From NCBI GenBank assembly GCA_029932675.1, contig JAOZPP010000007.1:3124-67123 (forward strand): DNA of 64,000 nt. The letters are read 5' to 3'. This document shows, one piece after another, positions 26,419 through 35,758 of this stretch (positions within the stretch are counted from its first letter, which is position 1; each line of letters opens with the position of its first letter). Source of the stretch: a bacterium. GTDB taxonomy: Bacteria; SM23-81; DAOVCL01. The translations under genes were made by a program, and so were the position numbers. Below the pieces are notes generated by a model. That model saw nothing but the letters and a program-made list of their open reading frames with translations. It was not told the DNA's origin and made no database searches.

Positions 26419-26817
26419 TCATTCTATCGGCCCCAATCCCCTCATCTCCTCCACAAAACCCCTTATGGTCTGCCCTAACTTCGCGCTCTCCCCGGTGGAG
26501 AATGACTCAAACCTTACCCTCTGGGGTTCAATCCCCATCTGTGCCAGAAGGTTTTGCAGCAACAGGACCCTCCTCCTGGCTTTGTAGTTCCCGTTGTGCT
26601 CGCATTCCTCAGGAGGGCATCCGGCAACCAACACCCCCCAGGCACCTTGGGAGAAGGCCTCGAGGATGAGCTCCGGGCTAACCCTCCCCGAACACATGGT
26701 GACAATGGGGTCAACCAGGCCCTTGGCCCCGGTGGGGGCCGCCGAATGGGAGAGCTGCAGCCCTGGATAGACAGACCAATTGCAGCAGAAGACGACTACC
26801 TTTGCTTCTTCCCTCAT
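26419..26817 (-). CDS. divergent MvhD-like protein lacking usual cysteines
   Basis: A 132-residue MvhD homologue starting MREEAKVVVFCCNWSVYPG. The canonical CNWC is CNWS, the GAD triad is absent, and GCHPGDCHY is GCPPEECEH. MCSGRV and the NYKARRRVLLL helix remain. Cluster binding is therefore probably changed. It overlaps the upstream HdrC-like gene (ATGA) and precedes hdrA. The start at 26817 was chosen over a longer upstream frame because of this coupling and the family N-terminus. It may be an adaptor rather than an electron carrier. Confidence 0.8.
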   Translation of the reverse strand: MREEAKVVVFCCNWSVYPGLQLSHSAAPTGAKGLVDPIVTMCSGRVSPELILEAFSQGAWGVLVAGCPPEECEHNGNYKARRRVLLLQNLLAQMGIEPQRVRFESFSTGESAKLGQTIRGFVEEMRGLGPIE

Positions 26818-27374
26818 CTGGCCCCTCCCTGAATGGAGCTTAACACCCTTCCACGGAGTTCCCTCTGGGATACTCCCCACCCAGGGCTTTGGGTGATCGC
26901 CCCTGAAGGACAGGTGGCCGTGCACACCCCGCAGCCCTCACATTTGACCCTATCGACGAGGAGCTTCCCATCCTCTCCCTGTGAGATCGCTTCTGCCTTG
27001 CAGACGGAGATGCAGATCCCACATCGGCTACAGAGCTCATCATCAATTATCGCCGTGGAGCCCTGAACCTCCAGTCCCAGCTCCCGCAACTCCGCCCTAA
27101 CATCCCTGATGATATCTGTGACAGGGACATTTGCCGAACAGTTCTTCTCACAGTTTTTGCAGTTGAAACACTGGAAAAACCTCTCGGCGACATAGAGGGA
27201 TGGCTTAACCTCACCGGAGAGCAGCCCATAGGCGAGTAGAAGTTGGCCCCGCGGCGTATCGGCCTCCCAATGGGAGGTCTTAAAGAGATGACAAAGTTCG
27301 TAGCAGTAACCGCATCTAATGCAAATGTTTAACTCCGCCTCCCATTCCCTCAATCTCTCAAATCTTCCTTTCAT
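26814..27374 (-). CDS. HdrC-like protein with extra two-cluster ferredoxin
   Basis: A 186-residue protein with four [4Fe-4S] motifs. The first half is HdrC/GlcF-like (CIRCGYCYELCH, CFNCKNCEKNCS) and resembles the N-terminus of the HdrD-like protein at 50455. The second half is a ferredoxin (CSRCGICISVCK, CEGCGVCTATCP). It is a short electron wire between MvhD-type proteins and HdrA. No CCG domain is present, so it is not catalytic by itself. The gene overlaps the next one by 4 bp. Confidence 0.82.
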   Translation of the reverse strand: MKGRFERLREWEAELNICIRCGYCYELCHLFKTSHWEADTPRGQLLLAYGLLSGEVKPSLYVAERFFQCFNCKNCEKNCSANVPVTDIIRDVRAELRELGLEVQGSTAIIDDELCSRCGICISVCKAEAISQGEDGKLLVDRVKCEGCGVCTATCPSGAITQSPGWGVSQRELRGRVLSSIQGGAR

Positions 27375-27385
27375 AGTTCCCCCCT

Positions 27386-27799
27386 CTAATCCTTCAATGG
27401 TCCCAGCTCGTCGACCCTCTCTATAAATTCATTAACCACCTGAGCGAACTTTGCCCCCTCAGATGCGGATATCCACTCCAGTCGTAAGCGATCAGGCTCA
27501 ATGCCGAAGTCGGAAAGAAGCTTCCTTAAAAGAAAGATCCTCCTTTGCGTCTTGTAGTTCCCATTCTGATAATGACAGTCCCCGGGGTGGCAGCCAGCAA
27601 CCAGAACCCCCCAAGCACCTCTCTCAAATGCCTTCAGGATTAGCTCTGGATCGACCCTGCTTGAGCACATCGTAGGGATTATTGTGAAATTGGGCAACAT
27701 CTTCATCCTTGACGTGCCCGCCAAATCGGCTGCTGCCGATGAGCACCACTTACAACAAAAGGCAATGACTTTAAGCTGAAAATCCGTTTCCGTTTTCAT
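27386..27799 (-). CDS. mvhD: MvhD/FlxD-like electron-transfer protein
   Basis: A 137-residue MvhD with CCKWCSSAAAD, TMCSSRVDPE and GCHPGDCHYQNGNYKTQRR. It starts 3 bp after the stop of the 1503-residue HdrA gene, so it is its immediate partner by position. It would carry electrons into or out of the tandem HdrA. The variant GAD to AAD in the first motif is minor. Confidence 0.9.
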   Translation of the reverse strand: MKTETDFQLKVIAFCCKWCSSAAADLAGTSRMKMLPNFTIIPTMCSSRVDPELILKAFERGAWGVLVAGCHPGDCHYQNGNYKTQRRIFLLRKLLSDFGIEPDRLRLEWISASEGAKFAQVVNEFIERVDELGPLKD

Positions 27800-27802
27800 C
27801 CT

Positions 27803-30800
27803 CTATACCGTAGCTGCATTCACCATTGCCATGGTCTGCTGCGATTTGAAGCCCAGTTGTTGGATGGCTCCTGATGGACAGGAGGAAGCGCAGTTGCCAC
27901 AGCCCTTACAGAGCGCCTTATTCACTTGCGAAACCCTCCTGTTTCCCCTCTCAATCAGTTCCGGCGCCTCATAAGGGCAGACAGATACACAAACGCCGCA
28001 GCCAGCGCAGATATCCTCGTTCACCGAGGCGGTAATCGCCTCTGCTTCGTATTGCTGCTTGGAGATGATAGTGGCCGCGCGGGCAGCAGCCGCTTTCGCC
28101 TGAGCAATGGTCTCTTCAATTGCCTTTGGGCTGTGGGCTAAACCGGCCAAGAACACACCTTCGGTGGCAAAATCAACGGGGCGAAGTTTAACATGGGCCT
28201 CCAAGAAGAAGCCATCATCATTTAGGGGCACTTTTAACATCTGAGAGATGTCTGGGGCATCTCCCCGGGGGATTATGGCCGGGGAGAGCACTACAAGATC
28301 TGGCTCGATCACCAGTTGACCTCCCAAAATGGGATCCTTTACCTTCACAATCAAATCGGTTTTCGGCGATGACCGAGTGACTATGGGCTTTTCGTCCTTG
28401 TCATACCTGATGAACGTTATCCCGCTCTGCCTCGCCCTCTGGTAATACTCTTCAACCAGCCCATAGGTCCTTACTTCCCTATATAAAATGTATATTTGGG
28501 CCTTAGGGTTTAGCTCCCGCAGCTTGAGTGCGTTCTTCACCGCCTCTTGGCAACATACCCGTGAACAGTAGGGATGTTCATCATCCCTTGAACCCACACA
28601 CTGGATCATTACCACGGTCTTCGGCAGCCGGTATTTGGTGTTCGGTTCCCGGGTTTCGGGCCTCCGCGACAACCGATGACCGATGACCGATAACCGGTGC
28701 TCCAGCTCGAGCTGGGTTATAACCCTCTCATCCTCTCCATAGAGGTACTCTTTTGGCCTCGATTCCACTGCCCCAGTTGCTATGATCACCACACCATGCT
28801 CAATTTCGGTACTCATCGCCGGCCGATTACCATTTACCGACAACCGTGTTTTATAGTTCCCAATGTAGCCCTCTATGGAATCGATGCTTGTCCCCGTATA
28901 TAGTTTAATTCGCGGATTCCCTTCCAATTCCTTGATTAGGGAGTTCAGATACCCCTGCACATCGTTACCATCAATAGTGTAGTAGATGTTCTTTAGGTTG
29001 CCGCCTAAGGTCTCCTCCCTCTCCGCGAGGTAGACCTCAAAGCCCTGTTCGGCAAGGGAGAGGGCAGCAACCATCCCGGCCAGCCCCCCCCCAATGACTA
29101 ATCCCCTCTGATCAACGGGGAGCATAACCTTGGGCAGGGGCTCTAATAACCTCGCCTTGGCCACAGCCATCTGGAGGAGGGCCTTTGCCTTGGCCGTTGC
29201 CCTTTCCGGCTGGTTCATATGGACCCAGGAACACTGGTCCCTAATATTGGCCATCTCAAAGAGAGAGGGGTTAAGCCCTGCCTCCCGCAGCGTCTCCTGG
29301 AACAGGGGCTCGTGGGTTCGCGGGGAACAGGAGGCAACAACTACCCTGTTTAGCCCATATTCCTCTATTGCCGCTTTGATCCTCTCCTGGGTGTCCTGGG
29401 AGCAGGTAAAGAGGTTATCCTCTGCATAGACCACATTGGGTAAGGTTTTGGCATACTCCACTACAGAAGGGACATCTACCACACTGCCGATGTTTATTCC
29501 ACAGTGGCATACAAAGCAACCGATCCTGGCCGGTTGACCTTCAACCTCCTTCTCCGGAGGGTATCTCTTTTCGATGACCTCCTGACCACGGGCTACAGAG
29601 AGAAGCTCGGCCGTTGCGGCAGCAGCACCTGATGCCTGCATCACCGTCTCCGGGATATCCTTGGGCGAGGAGGCGGCACCACAAACGAATATCCCCGGTC
29701 TGGTTGTCTCTATGGGGGAGAACTTCGGAGTAAGGAAGAACTTATGCTTGTTTAATCGTAACCCTAATTTATCGGAGAGGGCCAACGCCTTCTCTGAGGG
29801 CTCAAAGCCAACGGAGAGGACGACGAGGTCAAATTCCTCAGATACCTGTCTGCCCTCCTCAGTGGTATAGTAAACCTGTAGATTCCCTGAGCCCTCTATC
29901 TCCTTAACCTTACCAACCCTTGAACGAACAAACCTTACCCCGTACTCCTCTTTTGCCCGCTCGTAATATTTGTCAAAGTCCTTTCCGTAGGCCCGAATAT
30001 CCATAAAGAAGATTGTGGCTTCAACCTCCTTTAAATGCTCCTTAGCGATAATAGCCTCCTTAATTGCATACATACAGCAGACCGAGGAACAATATGGATG
30101 ACCGACATCATCATCCCGAGAGCCCACGCATTGTATCCAGGCAATCCTTTTCGGTCCCTTCCCGTCCGATGGACGCTGCACCTTTCCCTGATAGGGGCCT
30201 GAGGCAGAGAGGAGCCGTTCAAATTGAATACTGGTGATCACGTTTGGGTACTTTGTATAGCCATATTCGTGCTTCAACTGGGGGTTGAACTTCTCTGCGC
30301 CAGGGGCCAAGATGACTGAGCCCACATCGATATCCAGGCTCTCTCCCACCATTGAATGGAGAACTGCATTGGCCTCACATACCCTCTGGCATTCCAAGCA
30401 CTCCGAACAGAGCCCACACTCCAAACACCGATTTGCCTCTTCAACGGCCATCTCCTCAGTAAAGCCGAGTTCCACCTCCTGGAAGCCACTGACTCGCTCC
30501 TCGAGGGGGAGGAGGGGCATAACCTGCCGGGGCCTCCTCTCGGCGAATTGGGGCGGTTCCCTCTGGGGGAGTTCTCTCGCCGAATCCTCCCTACCCCTCC
30601 GCAAGTCCTCTCCCCTTAAGAACCTGTCTATAGATATAGCAGCCTCATGGCCATGGGCCACGGCCTCCACCACTGAGGCAGGACCACTCACCACATCACC
30701 CCCAGCAAATATGCCCTCGACATTGGTGGCCAGGGTCAGCGAATCAACTTCAATGGTCCCCATCGGTGTTATCCTGATACCCATCTCCTCCAGAAAGGAG

Positions 30801-32314
30801 GTCTCCGAGACCTGACCGATTGCTATTATCACCGTATCACAATCGAGAGAGGTCTCCACCTGGGGATCAAAGGTGGGATTGAAGTTGCCGGCGGCATCGA
30901 AGACAGAACTGCAGCGAACAAGCTTTATCCGGCTTATCAGACCGTCATGGCCCACAATCTCTTTCGGCCCCCAGGAAGGGTGGATCTTTACCCCCTCTTC
31001 CAATGCTGCCTCGATCTCCCACTCATGGGCAGGCATCTCCTGGCGGCGTTCCAGGCAAGCAAGGTGCACCTCTCTGGCTCCCAGGCGCATGGAGCAACGG
31101 GCTACATCGATGGCCACATTGCCGCCACCAATAACCACCACCTTCTTACCTATCTTCACTTCCTTATCGGTATTTACTGCCTTCAGAAAGTCTAATCCAA
31201 GTAGTACCCCAGGAAGGTCACCCCCCTTGAGCTTTAATCCCTTGCTCCCCTGTGCCCCAATGGCAAAAAAGAAGGCTTTATAACCCTCCTCCCTTAACTT
31301 CTCCAAATCCGTTTGTGAAGTAATCGGTGTATTGGCCTTCAGTTCGATCCCCTCCTCCTTGAGGATCTCATTGATCTCCCATTCTATCTCCTCCCTGGGC
31401 AACCTATAGGCCGGAATACCCATCCTCATCATCCCTCCCGCTGCGGGGCTTGCCTCAAATATGGTCGTTGGATAGCCAAGGGCAGATAAGTAATAGGCAC
31501 AGGCCAAGCCTGCTGGCCCAGCTCCAATAATGGCTACTTTACCCTTCCCCTCTGAGGGTTTTCCTGGCTCGGTCTTACCTTCAGCGGTGGGGAGCTCATC
31601 CTTATGGGCGGAAACCCAGTCAGCGACAAACCTCTTTAGTGTGGCAATGGCTATTGGCTCATCATATTCCCCTCTTCTGCAGTAAGTCTCACAGGGGTGA
31701 TGACAAACCCGGCCACAGATCGAAGGGAAGGGGTTGTCTTGGCGGATGAGATCGTAGGCCTCCCTATATTTCCTTTCCGAGATGAGGGCAATGTAGCCCT
31801 GAGCGTGTACACCGGCAGGACAATTTACCTGACAGGGGGGCCTTGCCTTCTTGTCTATGGCAAAGGCATTTGGATAGGCCTGGGGGAAGAGCCTGAAGAC
31901 TGCCTTTCGATTTACGAGGGCCTCATCGAATTCAGAGGCCACCTCCACTGGACAGGCCTTCTCACACTCACCGCAACCAGTGCATTTATCAAGATCAATA
32001 TATCTTGGCCGCTTGAAGACCCTCACCGTGAAGTTGCCTGCTTCCCCGGTTATCCCCTCTATTTCAGCGCCGGAGAGCAGCTCTATGTTCAGATGTCGGC
32101 CACACTCAACCAGCTTGGGGGACATAATACACATGGCACAATCGTTGGTGGGGAATGTTTTGTCCAATTGGGCCATTATCCCTCCAATGGCCGGAGAGTC
32201 TTCAAGAAGGTAAACCTTAAATCCTGAATTGGCTAGGTCTAAGGATGCTTGGATGCCAGCTATCCCGCCGCCAACAACGAGGACAGCACCAGTTTTTTTA
32301 TTGCCCTTTTTCAT
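27803..32314 (-). CDS. hdrA: giant tandem HdrA with embedded GltD-type NAD(P)H module
   Basis: A 1503-residue three-flavin fusion. Residues 1-155 are the start of a first HdrA (FAD motif [11 protein letters not shown], site FPTNDCAMC at 54-62, cluster CTGCGECEKACP at 111-122). At about 155-655 a GltD/NfnB-like module is inserted within the ferredoxin insertion domain: PPCQVNCPAGVHAQG, FAD motif IIGAGPAGLACAYY near 262, NAD(P)H motif VIGGGNVAIDVAR near 394, and a Cys-rich exit CLECGLCSECLEC near 630. The first HdrA then resumes to ~905. From ~930 a second HdrA begins (IGCFVCHCGINIG) and ends in two [4Fe-4S] motifs (CAGCGVCVSVCP, CKGCGNCASSCP). The second half lacks the CxxC site and inserted ferredoxin. 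It lies between hdrC and mvhD behind FlxDCBA. I infer NAD(P)H-dependent electron bifurcation or confurcation. Confidence 0.9.
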   Translation of the reverse strand: MKKGNKKTGAVLVVGGGIAGIQASLDLANSGFKVYLLEDSPAIGGIMAQLDKTFPTNDCAMCIMSPKLVECGRHLNIELLSGAEIEGITGEAGNFTVRVFKRPRYIDLDKCTGCGECEKACPVEVASEFDEALVNRKAVFRLFPQAYPNAFAIDKKARPPCQVNCPAGVHAQGYIALISERKYREAYDLIRQDNPFPSICGRVCHHPCETYCRRGEYDEPIAIATLKRFVADWVSAHKDELPTAEGKTEPGKPSEGKGKVAIIGAGPAGLACAYYLSALGYPTTIFEASPAAGGMMRMGIPAYRLPREEIEWEINEILKEEGIELKANTPITSQTDLEKLREEGYKAFFFAIGAQGSKGLKLKGGDLPGVLLGLDFLKAVNTDKEVKIGKKVVVIGGGNVAIDVARCSMRLGAREVHLACLERRQEMPAHEWEIEAALEEGVKIHPSWGPKEIVGHDGLISRIKLVRCSSVFDAAGNFNPTFDPQVETSLDCDTVIIAIGQVSETSFLEEMGIRITPMGTIEVDSLTLATNVEGIFAGGDVVSGPASVVEAVAHGHEAAISIDRFLRGEDLRRGREDSARELPQREPPQFAERRPRQVMPLLPLEERVSGFQEVELGFTEEMAVEEANRCLECGLCSECLECQRVCEANAVLHSMVGESLDIDVGSVILAPGAEKFNPQLKHEYGYTKYPNVITSIQFERLLSASGPYQGKVQRPSDGKGPKRIAWIQCVGSRDDDVGHPYCSSVCCMYAIKEAIIAKEHLKEVEATIFFMDIRAYGKDFDKYYERAKEEYGVRFVRSRVGKVKEIEGSGNLQVYYTTEEGRQVSEEFDLVVLSVGFEPSEKALALSDKLGLRLNKHKFFLTPKFSPIETTRPGIFVCGAASSPKDIPETVMQASGAAAATAELLSVARGQEVIEKRYPPEKEVEGQPARIGCFVCHCGINIGSVVDVPSVVEYAKTLPNVVYAEDNLFTCSQDTQERIKAAIEEYGLNRVVVASCSPRTHEPLFQETLREAGLNPSLFEMANIRDQCSWVHMNQPERATAKAKALLQMAVAKARLLEPLPKVMLPVDQRGLVIGGGLAGMVAALSLAEQGFEVYLAEREETLGGNLKNIYYTIDGNDVQGYLNSLIKELEGNPRIKLYTGTSIDSIEGYIGNYKTRLSVNGNRPAMSTEIEHGVVIIATGAVESRPKEYLYGEDERVITQLELEHRLSVIGHRLSRRPETREPNTKYRLPKTVVMIQCVGSRDDEHPYCSRVCCQEAVKNALKLRELNPKAQIYILYREVRTYGLVEEYYQRARQSGITFIRYDKDEKPIVTRSSPKTDLIVKVKDPILGGQLVIEPDLVVLSPAIIPRGDAPDISQMLKVPLNDDGFFLEAHVKLRPVDFATEGVFLAGLAHSPKAIEETIAQAKAAAARAATIISKQQYEAEAITASVNEDICAGCGVCVSVCPYEAPELIERGNRRVSQVNKALCKGCGNCASSCPSGAIQQLGFKSQQTMAMVNAATV
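28631..28697. repeat. in-frame low-complexity repeat insertion in giant hdrA
   Basis: A stretch of imperfect units (TTCGGTTCCCGGGTTTCGGG, CCGATGACCGATGACCGATAA) encodes HRLSVIGHRLSRRPETREP between two conserved HdrA strands. The paralogue at 36285 has a different sequence at this position. Compare 7371-7400, 36174-36203 and 37269-37312. Confidence 0.6.
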
Positions 32315-32320
32315 CTATTC

Positions 32321-32785
32321 TCACAGACTCGTCTTGCTGTTCACCATCGTGATTATCGCCTTCCGTTGCCCTTCTTCAGGCTTTAAGAGGTACTTCACCA
32401 TATTGCACCTCAGGTCCTGGATGAACCTGTCCAATTCCTCTATCTGGGAAAGTCTTTCTTTGGGGGCATATCCAGCCTTTACGGCCATCTCCCGTAAAAC
32501 ACCCATGACATCAGCGAACTCGACGTTTTGGGGGCAACGGGCATAACAGGTATGACAGCGAGCACACATCCAGATTATATCGGAGGAGAGCACTTCCTTA
32601 CGCATACCCAAGATTGCCATTCTGATAATCTTCCGAGGATCATATTCTTCATTTACCTCGGCAACAGGACAACTGGCTGTGCAAGTCCCACAGGTGAAAC
32701 ACCGCTTGAAGTTTTCTGCCCCTGGATAGGAGGTGATCTCGTCTTTAAATCTTGGATCTAACTCGCTTAACTTAATTTCATCCAT
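32321..32785 (-). CDS. hdrC: HdrC, two-cluster iron-sulfur subunit
   Basis: A 154-residue HdrC with CFTCGTCTASCP and CARCHTCYARCP, the two [4Fe-4S] motifs that wire HdrA to HdrB. It lies between flxA and the giant hdrA with a 6-bp gap to the latter. No hdrB follows in this subcluster; the HdrB at 49171 or the HdrD-like protein may serve, or the acceptor differs. Confidence 0.9.
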   Translation of the reverse strand: MDEIKLSELDPRFKDEITSYPGAENFKRCFTCGTCTASCPVAEVNEEYDPRKIIRMAILGMRKEVLSSDIIWMCARCHTCYARCPQNVEFADVMGVLREMAVKAGYAPKERLSQIEELDRFIQDLRCNMVKYLLKPEEGQRKAIITMVNSKTSL

Positions 32786-32884
32786 CTTGCCTCCAAAAGT
32801 AAGTAGCAGGTTTTAAAGATTTCTTTAGATCGATGGGAGCCCATCCCCAAGGACAACCTCAGCAAGCGTTACCCCCCTTCCCCT

Positions 32885-33715
32885 TCACCCCTCATATTCT
32901 GGTAATCTCTGAAGCTCCGCATACGAAAATACTGGTCCATCCAGACAAACATATTTTGAACCGATGTTGCATCTGCCACACTTACCAATCCCACACTTCA
33001 TCCTCCGTTCCAGTGAAGTATAGATCCTCTCCGGTGGAAACCCGAGTTCCAGGAGAACAGGTAGGGTAAATTTTATCATTACTGGAGGCCCACAAACCAC
33101 TGCCCAAGCACCCTTTGGATTGGGAGCTATCTCTTTTGTCACTGTGGGGACGAAACCAACCCTTTTATCCCAGCCAGCTACTGGTTTATCAATCGTCAGA
33201 TAGAGGTTGAGGTCACCCCTCTTCTCCCATTCAGCCAGTTCATCCCTATAGAGGAGCAGACCTGGCCTGCGAGCCCCATAGATAATCGTAATGTCCTTAA
33301 ATTCATCCCTATTGGCACAGAGGTAAACCGTTAGCGCCCTCAGGGTAGTAAAGGCGAAGCCACCTCCGATGATGACTACATTTTCTCCTCTGAACCTCTC
33401 TATAGGATAGGAATTGCCCAGTGGACCCCGTAGGCCAATTATGTCCCCTTCTTCAAGATAGTGAAGGGCTGTGGTCACCACCCCTATCCTGTTCACAGTG
33501 AATCTCAGGAATTCACGCTCAGTCGGCGAGCTGGCAATCCCGAATGGTGCTTCACCTTTACCCATAATGGAGAGCTGACAGAACTGTCCGGGCATAAACT
33601 CAAACCTCTCCTCTTTACTATCGAAGCTGACATCAAAGGTCTTCAGGGTTTTATCATCAGACTCCACCCTCACCCTGCTCACCTTTACTGGGATTGGGAT
33701 GTAGGGATTTCTCAT
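32885..33715 (-). CDS. flxA: FlxA-like FAD/NAD(P)H-binding reductase
   Basis: A 276-residue ferredoxin-NADP reductase-fold protein. The FAD-binding region (MPGQFCQLSIMG, FGIASSP) is followed by the NAD(P)-binding GGGFAFTTLRAL and VVCGPPVMIKF. Near the C-terminus are four cysteines (MKCGIGKCGRCNIG...VCLDGP) for a [2Fe-2S] cluster, as in sulfhydrogenase gamma, dihydroorotate dehydrogenase B and FlxA. It would oxidise NAD(P)H for the HdrA complex. It stands at the end of the flxDCBA order and precedes hdrC. Confidence 0.86.
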   Translation of the reverse strand: MRNPYIPIPVKVSRVRVESDDKTLKTFDVSFDSKEERFEFMPGQFCQLSIMGKGEAPFGIASSPTEREFLRFTVNRIGVVTTALHYLEEGDIIGLRGPLGNSYPIERFRGENVVIIGGGFAFTTLRALTVYLCANRDEFKDITIIYGARRPGLLLYRDELAEWEKRGDLNLYLTIDKPVAGWDKRVGFVPTVTKEIAPNPKGAWAVVCGPPVMIKFTLPVLLELGFPPERIYTSLERRMKCGIGKCGRCNIGSKYVCLDGPVFSYAELQRLPEYEG

Positions 33716-33736
33716 GGTTCGGTGTGCGGCATTCGT

Positions 33737-34768
33737 TTATCGGCTTTCGACAATAAACGATTTAACGGCCTTAATTACCTCCCTTATATCTAAGTTCACC
33801 GGGCAACCCCTAATGCACCTTCCACAGCCCACACATCCAAACTCCCCCAAATTATCTAAAAAATAACTAAATTTATGCATTATCCTCTGCCTCAGCCTCT
33901 CCTTTGGGGTTGGCCTGGGGTTAGTGCCTGCAGCTTCTTGAGTAAAAAGCTTAAACATACAGCTATCCCATATGCGAATTCGCTCCCCCTTCTCCTGGCT
34001 GCCTTCCTCTTGAATATCAAAACAGTGACAGGTGGGACATAAGTAACTACAAGCAGCGCAAGAGAGGCACTTCTGGGAGATATCCTCCCAGAGGTCCTCC
34101 TCCCATAGGGCCAGCAACCTCCCCTTAAGGGAGCTGATCTCCACCCGCTCGCTCAGGGATGACTCTGCCTTCCGCCTTATCTCCTCCGCTACTTTTCGGT
34201 CATCTCCTGTCGCTCCTAAGAGGGAAGTCCCTCTTAGACATTCCTCCCCCTTTTTGCTGCAGGGTTCAACAAGGTAGGCATCCCCGATGTCTGTAAGGAA
34301 TATATCTGTTCCCTCCTTATTAAAGGGACCTAAGTTAAACCAATGACAGAAGCAGGTGGATAGGGGAGCGTTACATCCCAAGGTGAGAAGGAGGGAATTG
34401 GTCCGCCTCGCCTTCCAATAGGGGTCCTCATATTCACCTTCAGCAAAGACCCTATCCAATAGAATGATGCCTTTGGTATCGCAAGGCCTTACACCAAAGA
34501 GGGCTATAGGTTTGGCTTTGTAAGTCGAATGCTTTACCTCCCCTCCTTCATAGCTGAGCAGGGTTTCTCTTTGGGGGAAGAATACCTCCTTGGGTGGGAG
34601 GTCGGTATTGAAATAGTGATCAAGGCTTGGCTTCCCTCCGGGTTTCATCTGCCCAAAGGAGAGCTGGTCGTCCACCCTCCGGGGGAGGAAGAGGTTATAT
34701 TTCTGGCTCAAATATAAAAGGAACCCTTCTAAGTTATCCTTCTCCAGCTTGAAGATCTCTTCACTCAT
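33737..34768 (-). CDS. flxB: FlxB-like iron-sulfur subunit
   Basis: A 343-residue protein of the HydB/AsrA/FlxB family. The N-terminal domain has the signature FGVRPCDTKGI, and the C-terminal part carries two [4Fe-4S] motifs (CLSCAACSYLCPTCHC and CVGCGRCIRGCP). Such subunits pass electrons between the FlxA flavin and HdrA-bound clusters. The start overlaps the flxC stop by 4 bp. Anaerobic sulfite reductase A is the nearest alternative, but no AsrC is present. Confidence 0.86.
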   Translation of the reverse strand: MSEEIFKLEKDNLEGFLLYLSQKYNLFLPRRVDDQLSFGQMKPGGKPSLDHYFNTDLPPKEVFFPQRETLLSYEGGEVKHSTYKAKPIALFGVRPCDTKGIILLDRVFAEGEYEDPYWKARRTNSLLLTLGCNAPLSTCFCHWFNLGPFNKEGTDIFLTDIGDAYLVEPCSKKGEECLRGTSLLGATGDDRKVAEEIRRKAESSLSERVEISSLKGRLLALWEEDLWEDISQKCLSCAACSYLCPTCHCFDIQEEGSQEKGERIRIWDSCMFKLFTQEAAGTNPRPTPKERLRQRIMHKFSYFLDNLGEFGCVGCGRCIRGCPVNLDIREVIKAVKSFIVESR

Positions 34769-35748
34769 AAGATAAACTCTTGCTTATCGTTCTCATCATA
34801 AGTGGCCAGCGGTGGTGTGACCTCAAGGCTCAGGCCGGCGGTGTAGCCAAACCTCTCCTTTACCTCCTTTTCAATTCTCACCCACAGGGGGTTCAAATTT
34901 ATACCTACTGGGCAGGCCCGCACACAGGCGCCACAACTGACACACCTCCCCGCAGTGTGCAAGGCGCGCACTATATGAAATATCAACGTATCAGAGCTGT
35001 CTGGTCCCTTGCCGAACCATTGGGGATGGGTCTCGTCGACGAAGCACTGCTCACAGTAACATAGTGGGCAGGCATCCCTGCAGGCATAACAGCGGATGCA
35101 CCTACTTGCCTCGTGTTCAAAGTATCTCCACCGCTCGTCAGAGGAGAGCCTCTCAAACTCCTCCAGGGCTTTAAATTCATCCCGAGCCGAACTACCCTCC
35201 CTGGGTCTGCCGATAAAGAGATCATAAAGGGGAGGATTGGGGTGTTGACAACCCAGGCAGACATCGCAGAGGACCTCCTCTTTATCTAAGGTGATCTTGA
35301 AACCCCTCCCCTCAACCATAATCTCCCTCCCCCCAGAACCCGGGAGAACTGGAAGACTTACTCTTAGGACCTCCTCCCCACCCGTTTTCTTCCTCACTTT
35401 TCTGGTATCTACAACCCCCTCACAGGGCACCCCAATTATTACTATATCCTCTCGCTTTACCTGCCCTTCAATTATAAGCTGAACTACTGACCGACCATCG
35501 CACCCCTTGCACACTATTCCGATCTTTGAACCCCTATTTTCGGTTTTCACCCTTGGTAGATACTTCGCCAAGTTATTGCTGGAGGTGAGATCAAAGATGA
35601 GGCTACCCGCCTCCTCCTCAGTTTTAACTAAATAGGGAGTGGAACGCAAGGGGAGGCTACCCTTTCTATAGCCGATGATAAGGTCGACAACCTTATCTGC
35701 GAGCAGTTTTCTTGCCTGTTCCCTCAATTGTTCGTTTATCGAGGCCAT
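34765..35748 (-). CDS. flxC: FlxC-like iron-sulfur protein
   Basis: A 327-residue protein. The N-terminal half resembles FrhB/formate dehydrogenase beta (GIVCKGCDGRSVVQL, GVPCEGVVD). The C-terminal half has CIRCYACRDACPLCYCEQC and CVSCGACVRACP, with the terminal PPLATYDEN also seen in the FrhB-like pair at 40795-43105. It belongs to the FlxABCD unit that couples NADH oxidation to HdrABC. It shares architecture with the two FrhB-like proteins, so all three are probably one family within the window. Confidence 0.84.
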   Translation of the reverse strand: MASINEQLREQARKLLADKVVDLIIGYRKGSLPLRSTPYLVKTEEEAGSLIFDLTSSNNLAKYLPRVKTENRGSKIGIVCKGCDGRSVVQLIIEGQVKREDIVIIGVPCEGVVDTRKVRKKTGGEEVLRVSLPVLPGSGGREIMVEGRGFKITLDKEEVLCDVCLGCQHPNPPLYDLFIGRPREGSSARDEFKALEEFERLSSDERWRYFEHEASRCIRCYACRDACPLCYCEQCFVDETHPQWFGKGPDSSDTLIFHIVRALHTAGRCVSCGACVRACPVGINLNPLWVRIEKEVKERFGYTAGLSLEVTPPLATYDENDKQEFIL

Positions 35749-35758
35749 ATTTTCTCTT

